Part shown: positions 8,777 through 17,265 of the stretch, in pieces
Layout: every line of letters starts with the position of its first letter
How positions within the stretch are numbered: the stretch's first letter is position 1
From: Streptomyces sp. CHD11
Lineage (GTDB): Bacteria > Actinomycetota > Actinomycetes > Streptomycetales > Streptomycetaceae
Direction: 5' to 3'
NCBI RefSeq assembly: GCF_018638295.1
Contig: NZ_JABTTS010000009.1
Span: 239,440-303,439 of the forward strand
Length of the DNA stretch: 64,000 nucleotides
Made by a program: the position numbers and the translations under genes
Notes under the pieces: generated by a model
Databases searched by the model: none
Told to the model about the DNA's origin: nothing
Seen by the model: only the letters and a program-made list of their open reading frames with translations

Positions 8777-9192
8777 CCCGCTCCGTCCTCCTCCTCGACC
8801 GCCCCCGCGTGGCCGTCGACGTCGAAGGAGAGGGAGACCGTGCCCGGGAAGAGGATGGGCACGCTCAGTTTCACGTCGGCGGTGACGAAACCGCCCCCCG
8901 TCGCGCAGTTCACGGTCGCTCCCTCCGCCCACGCTCCCGACAGCTTGTCGAGGCCGGCCTCCCGGCAGGCGCCGTCGCGCGCGCCGCCCGGTGCCGCCGC
9001 CGTCGCCGCCCGTACCGCCTCGTCCGCAGCATTCCCCGCGAGCGTGAAGGTGTACCCCACGAGCACGAGCTGCCACAGCACCACCAGCGTGACGAGGATG
9101 GTCGGGGTCATGCCGAGGAACTCGATGGTGACCTGGCCCCGGTCACGGTCGTGGGGCCGCCGTACCGGCGTTGTCCTTGTCGTCGTCCTCAT
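8773..9192 (-). CDS. TadE-like pseudopilin (first of two)
   Basis: The 139-residue protein starts with a Thr/Arg-rich segment and a RGQVTIEFLGMTPTI motif, then one hydrophobic helix and the AADEAVRAATAAA stretch characteristic of the family. Two cysteines in the outer domain could form a disulfide. Both ends overlap its neighbours by ATGA (TadZ upstream and the second pseudopilin downstream), so the three genes should be translated together. It is a paralogue of the next gene with only modest similarity, which suggests a hetero-oligomeric pilus tip or initiation complex, as proposed for TadE/TadF. Confidence 0.88.
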   Translation of the reverse strand: MRTTTRTTPVRRPHDRDRGQVTIEFLGMTPTILVTLVVLWQLVLVGYTFTLAGNAADEAVRAATAAAPGGARDGACREAGLDKLSGAWAEGATVNCATGGGFVTADVKLSVPILFPGTVSLSFDVDGHAGAVEEEDGAG

Positions 9193-10442
9193 CCGTCGCC
9201 GTCCTTCCGCCTCCGGAAGCTCACCGACCCCCGGTCGCCGCGCAGCCGGCCGCCCTTGTGGGCACCCTCGACCGCCTTGACCAGGCCGAGTTCGCCGGCC
9301 AGGCCCCACAGGGCCTGCTTCACCGTGCTCTTGCTCTCCAGCTCGTGGACGCGTCCGGCGTCCACCACCGCCTGGAGTTCCTTGAAGTGGGCGGGCACCG
9401 TGGTGGCCGCCACCGTCGTGCCGGTGATCTTCTGGATGAGCGGGGGCTGGATCTCCGTACCCCGGGTGTGCCGGTTGACGACGATGGTGGTCTCCTCCGC
9501 CTTGCGGATCTGCAGCCGGTCCCACATCCGCACCGCCCGCTTGGCGCCCCGTACGGCGATCACGTCGGGGGTGGTGACCAGCAGGGCCCGCTCGGCCATC
9601 TCCACGGCCGCCGCGCCGGCGCCGCCGAGCTGGGCCCCGCAGTCGATGACGACGACCTCGTAGCGGGAGCGCAGGGCGCTGACGATCTGGCGGGTGGCGC
9701 GGTCGGTGACGTCCTCGCCGCGTTCACCCTCGGCGGGGGCGAGAAGCAGGGCGAGGCCGGTGTCGTGGCGGAAGACGGCGTCGGCCAGGACGCGGGGAGA
9801 GATGTCGCCCACCGCGGCGAGGTCGACGACGGAGCGGCGGAACTGGACGTCCAGGTAGGAGGCGACATCACCGGTCTGGAGATCCATGTCGACCAGGGCG
9901 GTGCTGCGGCCGGACGCCTGGGCGGCGAGGGCGAGCTGGACGGCGGTCAGGGTCGTGCCCACGCCGCCCTTCGCTCCGCTGACGGTGACGACGGTGCCGC
10001 CGATCCCGGTGAACACGTCGACGCCCGCGCCCAGATGGCGGCGTACGCCGACCGACCACTGGGCGACGGCCTGGACGCGGCTGGCGAGCTCCTCGTAGCT
10101 GAGCGGGAGGGCGACGAGGCCGCGGGCGCCGTAGTCCATGGCGGCCTGGAAGAGGCCGGGGCTGGCGTCGGAGGTGACGAGGATGACGCCGACGGAGGGG
10201 AAACGCAGGGCGACTTCGCGGATCAGCTCCAGGGCGGGGACGGGGCCGATCCGCTCGTGCACGACCACGACCTCGGGCAGTTCGTCGACGGACTCGGCGG
10301 CCAGGCGGGCGAGGGTGTCGATGAGCTGGGTGGAGTCGCCCACCGGGGCCACCGGCTCGGCGTCCGGGAGCTGGCTGAGCAGTGTGGTGATGGACCGGAC
10401 CGCGTCCGTGTCGCCGACTGCCGGCAGGATCCTGGTGGGCAT
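9189..10442 (-). CDS. tadZ: TadZ/CpaE-like localisation ATPase
   Basis: This 417-residue protein has an N-terminal receiver-like domain (residues about 1-130, containing VVVVHERIGPVPALELI) and a MinD/ParA-type ATPase domain with a deviant Walker A (SGAKGGVGTTLTAVQLA) and a LVDMDLQTG switch. CpaE/TadZ proteins place the Tad machine at specific cell sites. It starts 8 bases after the CpaB gene. In a filamentous actinomycete the polar or hyphal-tip location of the machine is an open question. Confidence 0.9.
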   Translation of the reverse strand: MPTRILPAVGDTDAVRSITTLLSQLPDAEPVAPVGDSTQLIDTLARLAAESVDELPEVVVVHERIGPVPALELIREVALRFPSVGVILVTSDASPGLFQAAMDYGARGLVALPLSYEELASRVQAVAQWSVGVRRHLGAGVDVFTGIGGTVVTVSGAKGGVGTTLTAVQLALAAQASGRSTALVDMDLQTGDVASYLDVQFRRSVVDLAAVGDISPRVLADAVFRHDTGLALLLAPAEGERGEDVTDRATRQIVSALRSRYEVVVIDCGAQLGGAGAAAVEMAERALLVTTPDVIAVRGAKRAVRMWDRLQIRKAEETTIVVNRHTRGTEIQPPLIQKITGTTVAATTVPAHFKELQAVVDAGRVHELESKSTVKQALWGLAGELGLVKAVEGAHKGGRLRGDRGSVSFRRRKDGDG

Positions 10443-10449
10443 GCGGCTC

Positions 10450-11157
10450 TCACTTGTCCTTCGCGAGTTCGTACGTCCGGTCCTGCTCGGGGACGTCTGC
10501 GTCGCCCCCGGGAGCGACCAGCGCCAGCCGGACCCGCTGGGCGAACGACTCGGCGTAGGTGATGCGCTGGGCGTCGATGGCCGACAGCGCGAAGGTGATC
10601 GGCACGGCGTCGGTGGGCTGCCGGCCGCGGTCGTTCTCCTCGGGCTGGAGCGCGGTGAGCCGGCCCACGTCGAGGACCTTGGCGTTGGTCACGATGATCC
10701 TGGACTGGTCCGCGGCGCCCTCGCGTTCGCCCTCGAAGGTGGCGTAGACGTTGACCGCGGCGCCGGGTGTGATCTTGCCGGCGACGCCGGTGGCCGCGTC
10801 GATCATGATGGCGACCTCCTGCTGGCCCGGCCGCAGCTCGGGCTGGTCCACGACCATGTCGCTCTGCAGCAGGGAGCCCTCCCGCAGCGTGGTCACGGCG
10901 ATCTTGCCGCGGATGTCGCCGAGGTCGGTGACGGCGTTCTCCGACAGCCAGCGATCGGGCATCGAGATCTTCTCGAACTGGTCCGTGCCGAGGGCGGTGT
11001 AGGGCGCGATGTCGGACTTCAGCCGGTAGGCGGTGACCTCGGGGCCGACCTTGGACTTCACGTCGTTGATGACGGAGAGCACGCCGGCGAACGCGCCGAG
11101 GGCGCACAGGACCGACAGGAGCAGGAGTATCACGCCTCGGCGCTGACGGGAGTTCAT
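10450..11157 (-). CDS. cpaB: CpaB/RcpC-like Flp pilus assembly protein (SAF domain)
   Basis: This 235-residue protein has one N-terminal membrane helix, then a SAF/ChapFlgA domain (KSDIAPYTALG.., MPDRWLSENAV.., TTLREGSLL) and a C-terminal RcpC-type domain (ITPGAAVNVYATF). In Tad systems CpaB/RcpC is an envelope protein that acts near the secretin. No secretin is expected or seen in this monoderm, so it may act in the wall. It lies 8 bases upstream of tadZ in the same orientation. Confidence 0.88.
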   Translation of the reverse strand: MNSRQRRGVILLLLSVLCALGAFAGVLSVINDVKSKVGPEVTAYRLKSDIAPYTALGTDQFEKISMPDRWLSENAVTDLGDIRGKIAVTTLREGSLLQSDMVVDQPELRPGQQEVAIMIDAATGVAGKITPGAAVNVYATFEGEREGAADQSRIIVTNAKVLDVGRLTALQPEENDRGRQPTDAVPITFALSAIDAQRITYAESFAQRVRLALVAPGGDADVPEQDRTYELAKDK

Positions 11158-11212
11158 AGACCGTACAACCTCATCGGTGATGTCGGGCCGGCTGGTGCGG
11201 TGGACGAACGGG

Positions 11213-12064
11213 TCAGGTGCGGTGGGTGAGGGCGGGTGGTCCCTCGGGGGCGGGCGGGGTGGCCGAACAGAACACGCACCGGTCGCCGATGACGTCGATG
11301 CCGCACCAGTGGCAGGTGCCGCGCCGTACGGAGGTGACCAGCTGGTACAGGACGGACAGGTCGGGCAGGTAGGTGCAGAACTCGATGACCTTGCCGGTCC
11401 CCCACCAGCCCGGGGACTCGGCGGGCAGCGGCGTCTCGCGCAGGCCCTGCACCTGCCAGGCGGGGGCCAGGGTGGTGGTGACCCAGTCGGACTGGAGCGG
11501 GCCCTTGGCGACCAGCATCCAGGTGCCGAACTCGGGGCCGTCGAGTATGGCTTCGGGGCCGAGGCGGACGAGCTGGGGCTGCGGGTGGGCGAGTACCGCG
11601 AACTGGCTGCCGGGCATCCAGGACTTCGCGTGCTGTTTCAGGTTCACGGGGACGCGGTCGAGCCGGGCGACGGAACCGAGCAGTGCCCCGGAGTGGATGT
11701 AGTGGATCAGCAGGCGGCCGGCCGAGGCGAGGACGCCGGGGCTGAGGTCGCAGGAGGCGAGCTGACGCAGCTGGCGGGCCAGGACCGCCAGGCCGAGCGG
11801 CGGAAGATCGGGACGGAAGAGGGCTATCCGGTCGCTCTCCAGGAGGGAGCGCAGGGTGTGCAGCCGGCGGCGGACGGCGACGGGGGTGGCCTGCGAGCAG
11901 ACGACGATGACGTGGCCGTGCTGCTCGATGAGCAGTTGCAGGTCGCCCAGGGCCTGTTCGAGCGGGCGGGTGTCGATGTCCCGCAGCACGACGGCGGGCA
12001 GGGTTCGGTCGTCCTGAGCCGGTAACGCCATGTCGGCGCCGGTCACGGCAATGGCAGTTGGCAC
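11213..12064 (-). CDS. Conserved hypothetical at the head of the Tad locus
   Basis: I chose the GTG at 12064 because GGGGAG lies 6 bases upstream; an internal ATG at 12031 is the alternative. The 283-residue product is soluble, with no signal peptide or membrane helix visible. The C-terminus holds a CHWCGIDVIGDRCVFC cluster, a small zinc-ribbon-like element. The region around residues 40-60 (EQHGHVIVVCSQATP) looks like an alpha/beta nucleotide- or protein-binding fold, but I cannot name the family. It is 55 bases upstream of cpaB and appears to lead the operon. Confidence 0.7.
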   Translation of the reverse strand: MPTAIAVTGADMALPAQDDRTLPAVVLRDIDTRPLEQALGDLQLLIEQHGHVIVVCSQATPVAVRRRLHTLRSLLESDRIALFRPDLPPLGLAVLARQLRQLASCDLSPGVLASAGRLLIHYIHSGALLGSVARLDRVPVNLKQHAKSWMPGSQFAVLAHPQPQLVRLGPEAILDGPEFGTWMLVAKGPLQSDWVTTTLAPAWQVQGLRETPLPAESPGWWGTGKVIEFCTYLPDLSVLYQLVTSVRRGTCHWCGIDVIGDRCVFCSATPPAPEGPPALTHRT

Positions 12065-12486
12065 GCGCGGCTCCCCGTTCTCCCCATACCCGGCAGCCCG
12101 CCGGGGTGTTACTCCGATGCACTCCGGCGACTTCACTGCGTGACTACGTGAGCACTGTAACCGCGGGTCCGTGACCGGAGAACAGCGTTTGAGTAGCTGA
12201 ACAGCAACCACTGGTGCACAAGGTGCGTCAAACCGGGGCAGGATGAGCATCTTGCCGGTCTCGATCCGAACCCAGTGGTGTGGGTCCTGTGCACCCGACT
12301 TGACGCCGGACCCGCCCCGGGGCCCTCGGGCCCACGCTTCCCTTCCGGCGGCACCCCTACTCCCGCACCCGTCACGGCATTTCCGGTCTGGACCTATTGA
12401 CAAGGTTATTGGTCTGGACCACCTTGGTCCTCCAACGGTGGCCACCGTCTCTCCCTCCTCACCGACTTCCCCCACCGGAGGCCCCA
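12065..12486. other. Divergent intergenic region between Tad locus and chitinase gene
   Basis: This 422-base gap separates two divergent transcription units. The right half carries the chitinase promoter and two DasR-like operators (listed separately). The left half should contain the promoter for the Tad operon; I could not assign it with confidence. No small gene was recognised. Confidence 0.6.
12381..12425 (+). promoter_or_regulatory. Chitinase promoter with two DasR-like (dre) operators
   Basis: A consensus -35 TTGACA lies at 12397-12402. Two copies of GGTCTGGACC occur, at 12384-12393 (ending CT) and 12411-12420, the second extended to TGGTCTGGACCA (12410-12421). They flank or overlap the -35 to -10 spacer and match the palindromic GGTCTAGACC core of the DasR site. 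Streptomyces chitinase genes classically carry such paired 12-bp repeats, repressed by DasR and released by GlcN-6-P. The -10 is poorly defined. Confidence 0.8.
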
Positions 12487-14193
12487 GTGGACCGCGCACC
12501 AGGAAAGCCCGGCCGCAGCAGACGTGTGTGGGCCGGAGCCCTCGTCTCCGCCCTCGCCCTCGCCCTTCCCCTCGCCGGAGCGGGCCAGGCGTCCGCCGCG
12601 GACGTCAACAACGCCAAGAACGCCGGCTTCGAGGCGGGCCTGAGCAACTGGACCTGCTCGGCGAACAGCGGCGCCACCGTCTCCTCCCCGGTGCACGGCG
12701 GCACGGCCGCGCTGAAGGCCACCCCGGCCGGGCAGGACAACGCCCGCTGCACCCAGACCGTCGCCGTGCAGCCCGACTCCACGTACCGGCTGAGCGGCTG
12801 GGTCCAGGGCGGGTACGCCTATCTGGGCGTCACCGGCACCGGCACGACCGACGTGTCCACCTGGACTCCCGACTCCGGCAGCTGGAAGCAGCTGTCGACG
12901 AGCTTCACCACCGGCTCCTCCACCACCTCGGTCACGGTCTACACCCACGGCTGGTACGGCCAGGCCGCGTACCACGTCGACGACCTGTCGGTGTTCGGCC
13001 CCGACGGGGGCGGCGGCGGCGACCCGGAGCCGACGGTCCCGGGCACCCCGGGCGGACTCGGCGTCTCCGGTACGACAGCGTCGTCGGTGTCACTGGCGTG
13101 GAACGCGGTGTCGGGCGCGACGGGTTACAGCATCTACCGCGACGGCACGAAGGTCACGGCCGTGTCCGGCACCTCGGCGACGGTGACCGGGCTCGCGGCC
13201 TCGACGTCGTACTCCTTCCAGGTCGCGGCGACCAACGCGGCGGGCGAGTCGGCGAAGTCCGCGGCGGTGTCCGCCCGGACGAAGGAGAGCGGCGGGGGCG
13301 GCGGTGACCTGCCCAGGCACGCGGTCACCGGCTACTGGCAGAACTTCGACAACGGCGCCGCGGTCCAGCGGATCTCGGACGTCCCGTCCCACTACGACAT
13401 CATCGCGGTCGCCTTCGCCGACGCCACCGGCACACCGGGCGCCGTCACCTTCAACCTCGACTCGGCGGGCCTGAACGGCTACACCGTGGCCCAGTTCAAG
13501 GCGGACGTCCGGGCCAAGCAGGCGGCCGGCAAGAAGGTGATCATCTCGGTCGGCGGCGAGAAGGGCACCGTCTCGGTGAACGACTCCGCCTCCGCGGCGA
13601 ACTTCGCGAACTCGGTCCACGCGGTGATGCAGGAGTACGGCTTCGACGGTGTCGACATCGACCTGGAGAACGGTCTGAACGCGACCTACATGACGCAGGC
13701 GCTGCGCTCGCTGTCCGCGAAGGCCGGCCCGTCCATGATCCTCACCATGGCGCCGCAGACCATCGACATGCAGTCGACGTCCAACTCCTACTTCCGTACC
13801 GCACTGAACGTGAAGGACATCCTCACGGTCGTCAACATGCAGTACTACAACAGCGGTTCGATGCTGGGCTGCGACGGCAAGGTCTACAGCCAGGGCTCGG
13901 TCGACTTCCTGACCGCGCTCGCCTGCATCCAGCTGGAGGGCGGCCTCGACCCGTCCCAGGTGGGCCTGGGACTGCCGGCCTCGACACGCGGCGCGGGCAG
14001 CGGATACGTCTCCCCGTCCGTGGTGAACAACGCCCTGGACTGCCTGACGAGGGGCACCCACTGCGGCGCGTTCAAGCCGTCCAGGACCTACCCGGCGCTG
14101 CGCGGCGCGATGACCTGGTCCACCAACTGGGACGCCACGGCGAACAACGCCTGGTCGAACGCGGTGGGCCCGCACGTCCACGCCCTGCCGTAA
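12487..14193 (+). CDS. Secreted family 18 chitinase (CBM-FnIII-GH18)
   Basis: The GTG at 12487 follows GGAGG at 7-base spacing. The 568-residue protein has a signal peptide (Arg-rich start, ALALPLAGAGQASA), an N-terminal carbohydrate-binding beta-sandwich (about residues 38-175), a Gly/Asp-Pro linker, a fibronectin type III domain (about 184-270), a second Gly linker and a GH18 catalytic domain (about 275-568). The catalytic DxxDxDxE motif is Asp387-Gly-Val-Asp-Ile-Asp-Leu-Glu394, with Glu394 the acid catalyst. It hydrolyses chitin outside the cell. The paired DasR-like operators upstream predict induction by N-acetylglucosamine derivatives. No frameshift or missing catalytic residue is seen. 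Confidence 0.95.
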   Translation: MDRAPGKPGRSRRVWAGALVSALALALPLAGAGQASAADVNNAKNAGFEAGLSNWTCSANSGATVSSPVHGGTAALKATPAGQDNARCTQTVAVQPDSTYRLSGWVQGGYAYLGVTGTGTTDVSTWTPDSGSWKQLSTSFTTGSSTTSVTVYTHGWYGQAAYHVDDLSVFGPDGGGGGDPEPTVPGTPGGLGVSGTTASSVSLAWNAVSGATGYSIYRDGTKVTAVSGTSATVTGLAASTSYSFQVAATNAAGESAKSAAVSARTKESGGGGGDLPRHAVTGYWQNFDNGAAVQRISDVPSHYDIIAVAFADATGTPGAVTFNLDSAGLNGYTVAQFKADVRAKQAAGKKVIISVGGEKGTVSVNDSASAANFANSVHAVMQEYGFDGVDIDLENGLNATYMTQALRSLSAKAGPSMILTMAPQTIDMQSTSNSYFRTALNVKDILTVVNMQYYNSGSMLGCDGKVYSQGSVDFLTALACIQLEGGLDPSQVGLGLPASTRGAGSGYVSPSVVNNALDCLTRGTHCGAFKPSRTYPALRGAMTWSTNWDATANNAWSNAVGPHVHALP

Positions 14194-14236
14194 CCCCGGC
14201 CGGCCGCGGTGCGGCCCACCCGGCCGGTTCGCCGGC

Positions 14237-14268
14237 GACCCCCGTCCACGGTCATGTGGGCGGGGGTC
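14237..14268. terminator. Hairpin between convergent chitinase and transporter genes
   Basis: A 13-bp stem with one mismatch (GACCCCCGTCCAC against GTGGGCGGGGGTC, 6-base loop) sits in the 95-base convergent gap. No T-tract follows, as is usual in streptomycetes. It can serve both directions. Confidence 0.6.
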
Positions 14269-14288
14269 ACCGCTGCCCGCGGCCGGTG

Positions 14289-15611
14289 TCAGAAGAACTG
14301 CCCCCACGGCTGGTCCCAGACCTGCTTCGCGCACAGCACCAGGAACAGCAGCCCCGCCACGGCGAGCATGGAGTTGCTGAGCGGCCCGTTGCGCCACTCG
14401 CGGGGCGTGCGGGAGGAGTTGAGCAGCCACAACAGGGTGAGGGCGAGGAACGGCATGAAGGCGGCGCCCAGCACGCCGTAGATGATGATCAGGCGGAAGG
14501 GCTCGTCCTGGAAGAGCAGGATCATGGGCGGGAAGGTGAGCCAGAGCAGGTAGGCGCGGAAGGCCCAGGAGCGTTCCCGGCGCCCGGATGCCAGCACCTC
14601 GCCCCGTGCCTCCCGCTCACCGCGCTGCCGGGCCAGGAAGTCGGCGAACATCAGGCTCACGCCGTGCCAGACGCCGATCAGGGAGGTGAAGGAGGTGGCG
14701 AAGAAGCCGATCAGGAAGAGCTTGCCGGTCGCCGTGCCGTACTGCTCCTCCAGGATGCCGCCGAGCTGTACCAGGCCCTGGTCGCCGCTCGCGAGGGCGA
14801 TGTTCGCCGAGTGCAGCAGCTCGGCGCCGACGAGCAGCATGGCGACGACGAAGACGCCGGTGGTGGCGTAGGCGACCCGGTTGTCCAGGCGCATGACCTT
14901 CATCCAGCCGGTGTTGGTCCAGCCCTTGGCGTTGACCCAGTAGCCGTAGGCGGCCAGGGTGATGGTGCCGCCGACGCCGCCGATCAGGCCGAGGGTGTTG
15001 AGGACCGAGTCCTTCTCGTCCGGGATGACCGGGAGGAGGCCGGCGAAGGCCTCGCCGAGGTTCGGTGTGACGCGGATCGCGAGGTAGACCGTCACGACGA
15101 ACATGACGCCGACCAGGACCGTCATGACCTTCTCGAAGACGGCGTACTTGTTGAACCAGACGAATACCAGGCCGACCAGACCGCAGGCGATGCCCCACCA
15201 TTCGAGGTCCATCACGGCCGGGAAGAGCGCCTGGAGCGGCAGGGCGCTGGACGACATCGCCGCCGCGCCGTAGACGAAGCCCCAGATCACCGCGTACACG
15301 GCGAAGAACCACGTCGTCCAGCGGCCGATGCTCGACCAGCCGTCGAAGAGGGTGCGGCCGGTGGCCAGATGCCATCGGCCGCACGCCTCCGCGAGGGAGA
15401 TCTTCACCAGACAGCCGATGACCGCGGCCCACAGCAGTGTGTAGCCGAAGTTGCTGCCGGCGATGAGCGTGGCCACGAGGTCCCCGGCGCCCACCCCGGT
15501 CGCGGCGACGACGATGCCGGGGCCGATGTGGCGCCAGCTGGAGGTGCGCGGCCGGGAGCCGGGAGCGGTCGCCGCCCCGGTGTTCTGGGTGTTGCCCGTG
15601 GTGTCCGCCAT
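14289..15611 (-). CDS. Nramp-family transporter lacking canonical metal-site motifs
   Basis: This 440-residue polytopic membrane protein has about 11 hydrophobic segments and aligns by eye with Nramp/MntH proteins (GPGIVVAATGVGAGDLVATL at residues 30-49 matches TM1). At the position of the invariant DPGN metal-binding motif it has GAGD. In the region equivalent to TM6 (GGTITLAAYGYW) the MPH motif is absent. This is the pattern of Nramp-related carriers that do not transport Mn/Fe, some of which carry Mg2+. The substrate is therefore uncertain. The start at 15611 was chosen because upstream in-frame sequence looks non-coding. The gene stands alone and diverges from the carboxypeptidase gene. 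Confidence 0.85.
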   Translation of the reverse strand: MADTTGNTQNTGAATAPGSRPRTSSWRHIGPGIVVAATGVGAGDLVATLIAGSNFGYTLLWAAVIGCLVKISLAEACGRWHLATGRTLFDGWSSIGRWTTWFFAVYAVIWGFVYGAAAMSSSALPLQALFPAVMDLEWWGIACGLVGLVFVWFNKYAVFEKVMTVLVGVMFVVTVYLAIRVTPNLGEAFAGLLPVIPDEKDSVLNTLGLIGGVGGTITLAAYGYWVNAKGWTNTGWMKVMRLDNRVAYATTGVFVVAMLLVGAELLHSANIALASGDQGLVQLGGILEEQYGTATGKLFLIGFFATSFTSLIGVWHGVSLMFADFLARQRGEREARGEVLASGRRERSWAFRAYLLWLTFPPMILLFQDEPFRLIIIYGVLGAAFMPFLALTLLWLLNSSRTPREWRNGPLSNSMLAVAGLLFLVLCAKQVWDQPWGQFF

Positions 15612-15789
15612 GGGCTCAAGAAAGCGGATGGACGCCCACCGGACAAGAGGGCGTGCGGGGATCTTCACCGGATGCGTCCGGTCGGAGCCCGCCTCGGCTT
15701 CTTGACCTGATCATGTCATGGGCTGACGATGGGCGCACCGCACCACGCACGTCGCCATGAACAACCCCCACCTCCCACCAGGAGACTTC

Positions 15790-17127
15790 ATGCGACACCG
15801 CCCCCGCGGCAGACGCTCCGCCGCGCTCGCCACCCTCCTCGCCCTCGCCCTCGCCGCGCCCCTCTCCCTGACGGCCACCCAGGCGGGCGCCGACAGCGCC
15901 GACCGGCCGGCACCCTCGGCCGACGACATCCGCCAGTACGAGATCCACCGCCACACGACCGCGCTGACCCGGACGTCGATCCAGCGGTCCGGTGTCACCG
16001 TGGACGAGGCGGACGAGGAGACCGTGGTCGTCTCCGGACGCGCGGACCAGATCCGCTCACTACGCCGACAGGGGTACGAGGTCACGCCGTTGGGCGCCGC
16101 ACCGGACCGCTCGTCGGCCGCCGGCGGACAGCGCCTGTACGACTTCCCCTCGGCCGACTCCCGCTACCACAACTACGCCGAGATGAACGCGGAGATCGAC
16201 CGGCGGCTCGCGGCCCACCCGTCCATCATGAGCAAACGGGTGATCGGCAGGTCCTACCAGGGCCGGGACATCGTCGCCCTCAAGATCAGCGACAACGTGG
16301 CCACCGACGAGAACGAGCCCGAGGTCCTCTTCACCCACCACCAGCATGCCCGCGAGCACCTCACCGTGGAGATGGCCCTGTACCTGCTGCGGGAGCTCGG
16401 CGCGGGATACGGCAGCGACTCGCGGATCACCGACATGGTGAACGGGCGGGAGATCTGGATCATCCCGGACCTCAACCCGGACGGCGGCGAGTACGACATC
16501 GCCTCCGGCTCCTACCGCTCCTGGCGCAAGAACCGCCAGCCCAACTCCGGTTCGTCGTACGTCGGCACCGACCTGAACCGCAACTGGGACTACCGCTGGG
16601 GCTGCTGCGGAGGCTCGTCCGGTTCCAAGTCCTCCGACACCTACCGGGGTTCGGCGCCGGAGTCGGCGCCCGAGGTGAAGGTCGTCGCCGACTTCGTGCG
16701 CAGCCGGGTCGTGGGCGGGGTGCAGCAGATCACGGCCGGCATCGACTTCCACACGTACAGCGAGCTGGTCCTGTGGCCCTTCGGCTACACCTACTCGGAC
16801 ACCACGACCGGGATGACGGCCGACGACCACGCCGCCTTCAGGTCCGTCGGCCAGAAGATGGCCGCCAGCAACGGCTACACGCCCCAGCAGTCCAGCGACC
16901 TCTACATCACGGACGGGTCGATCGACGACTACCTCTGGGGCGCGCACAAGATCTTCGGCTACACCTTCGAGATGTATCCCACGTCCTCCCGGAACGGCGG
17001 CTTCTACCCGCCCGACGAGGTCATCGAGCGGGAGACGTCCCGCAACCGGGACGCCGTGCTCCAGCTGCTGGAGAACGCGGACTGCATGTACCGCTCCATC
17101 GGGAAGGAGGGGCAGTACTGCGGGTAG
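15790..17127 (+). CDS. Secreted M14 zinc carboxypeptidase
   Basis: The ATG at 15790 follows AGGAG at 5-base spacing. The 445-residue preproprotein has a signal peptide (residues about 1-35), a propeptide and a peptidase M14 domain from about residue 115. Zinc ligands are His186 and Glu189 (HAREH) and His321 (DFHTYSE), and the catalytic Glu394 lies in TFEMYP. Paired cysteines (GCCGGSS and C-terminal DCMYRS..YCG) suggest disulfides. It should remove C-terminal residues from extracellular peptides. Streptomyces carboxypeptidase T/A relatives have the same architecture. The adjacent chitinase and this gene are both nutrient-scavenging exoenzymes, but they are separate transcription units. Confidence 0.93.
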   Translation: MRHRPRGRRSAALATLLALALAAPLSLTATQAGADSADRPAPSADDIRQYEIHRHTTALTRTSIQRSGVTVDEADEETVVVSGRADQIRSLRRQGYEVTPLGAAPDRSSAAGGQRLYDFPSADSRYHNYAEMNAEIDRRLAAHPSIMSKRVIGRSYQGRDIVALKISDNVATDENEPEVLFTHHQHAREHLTVEMALYLLRELGAGYGSDSRITDMVNGREIWIIPDLNPDGGEYDIASGSYRSWRKNRQPNSGSSYVGTDLNRNWDYRWGCCGGSSGSKSSDTYRGSAPESAPEVKVVADFVRSRVVGGVQQITAGIDFHTYSELVLWPFGYTYSDTTTGMTADDHAAFRSVGQKMAASNGYTPQQSSDLYITDGSIDDYLWGAHKIFGYTFEMYPTSSRNGGFYPPDEVIERETSRNRDAVLQLLENADCMYRSIGKEGQYCG

Positions 17128-17265
17128 GCACCGACCGGCGGTTCCTGTGGCCGTGAGGGCGCCATGTCAGTTCCGGCGGGCGGGATCACGCCCGGTCGCG
17201 GCGCGGTCCCGCCCCCCGGAGCGAGGGGCGGCCGCCCGAGCCGCGGGAACACGGTCTGACGGCGC

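Noticed and set aside
6525..8885. 786-codon + strand frame across tadB, tadA and a pseudopilin gene
   Set aside because: It is antisense to three genes with clear motifs and has Gly/Ala/Glu-rich composition without any domain.
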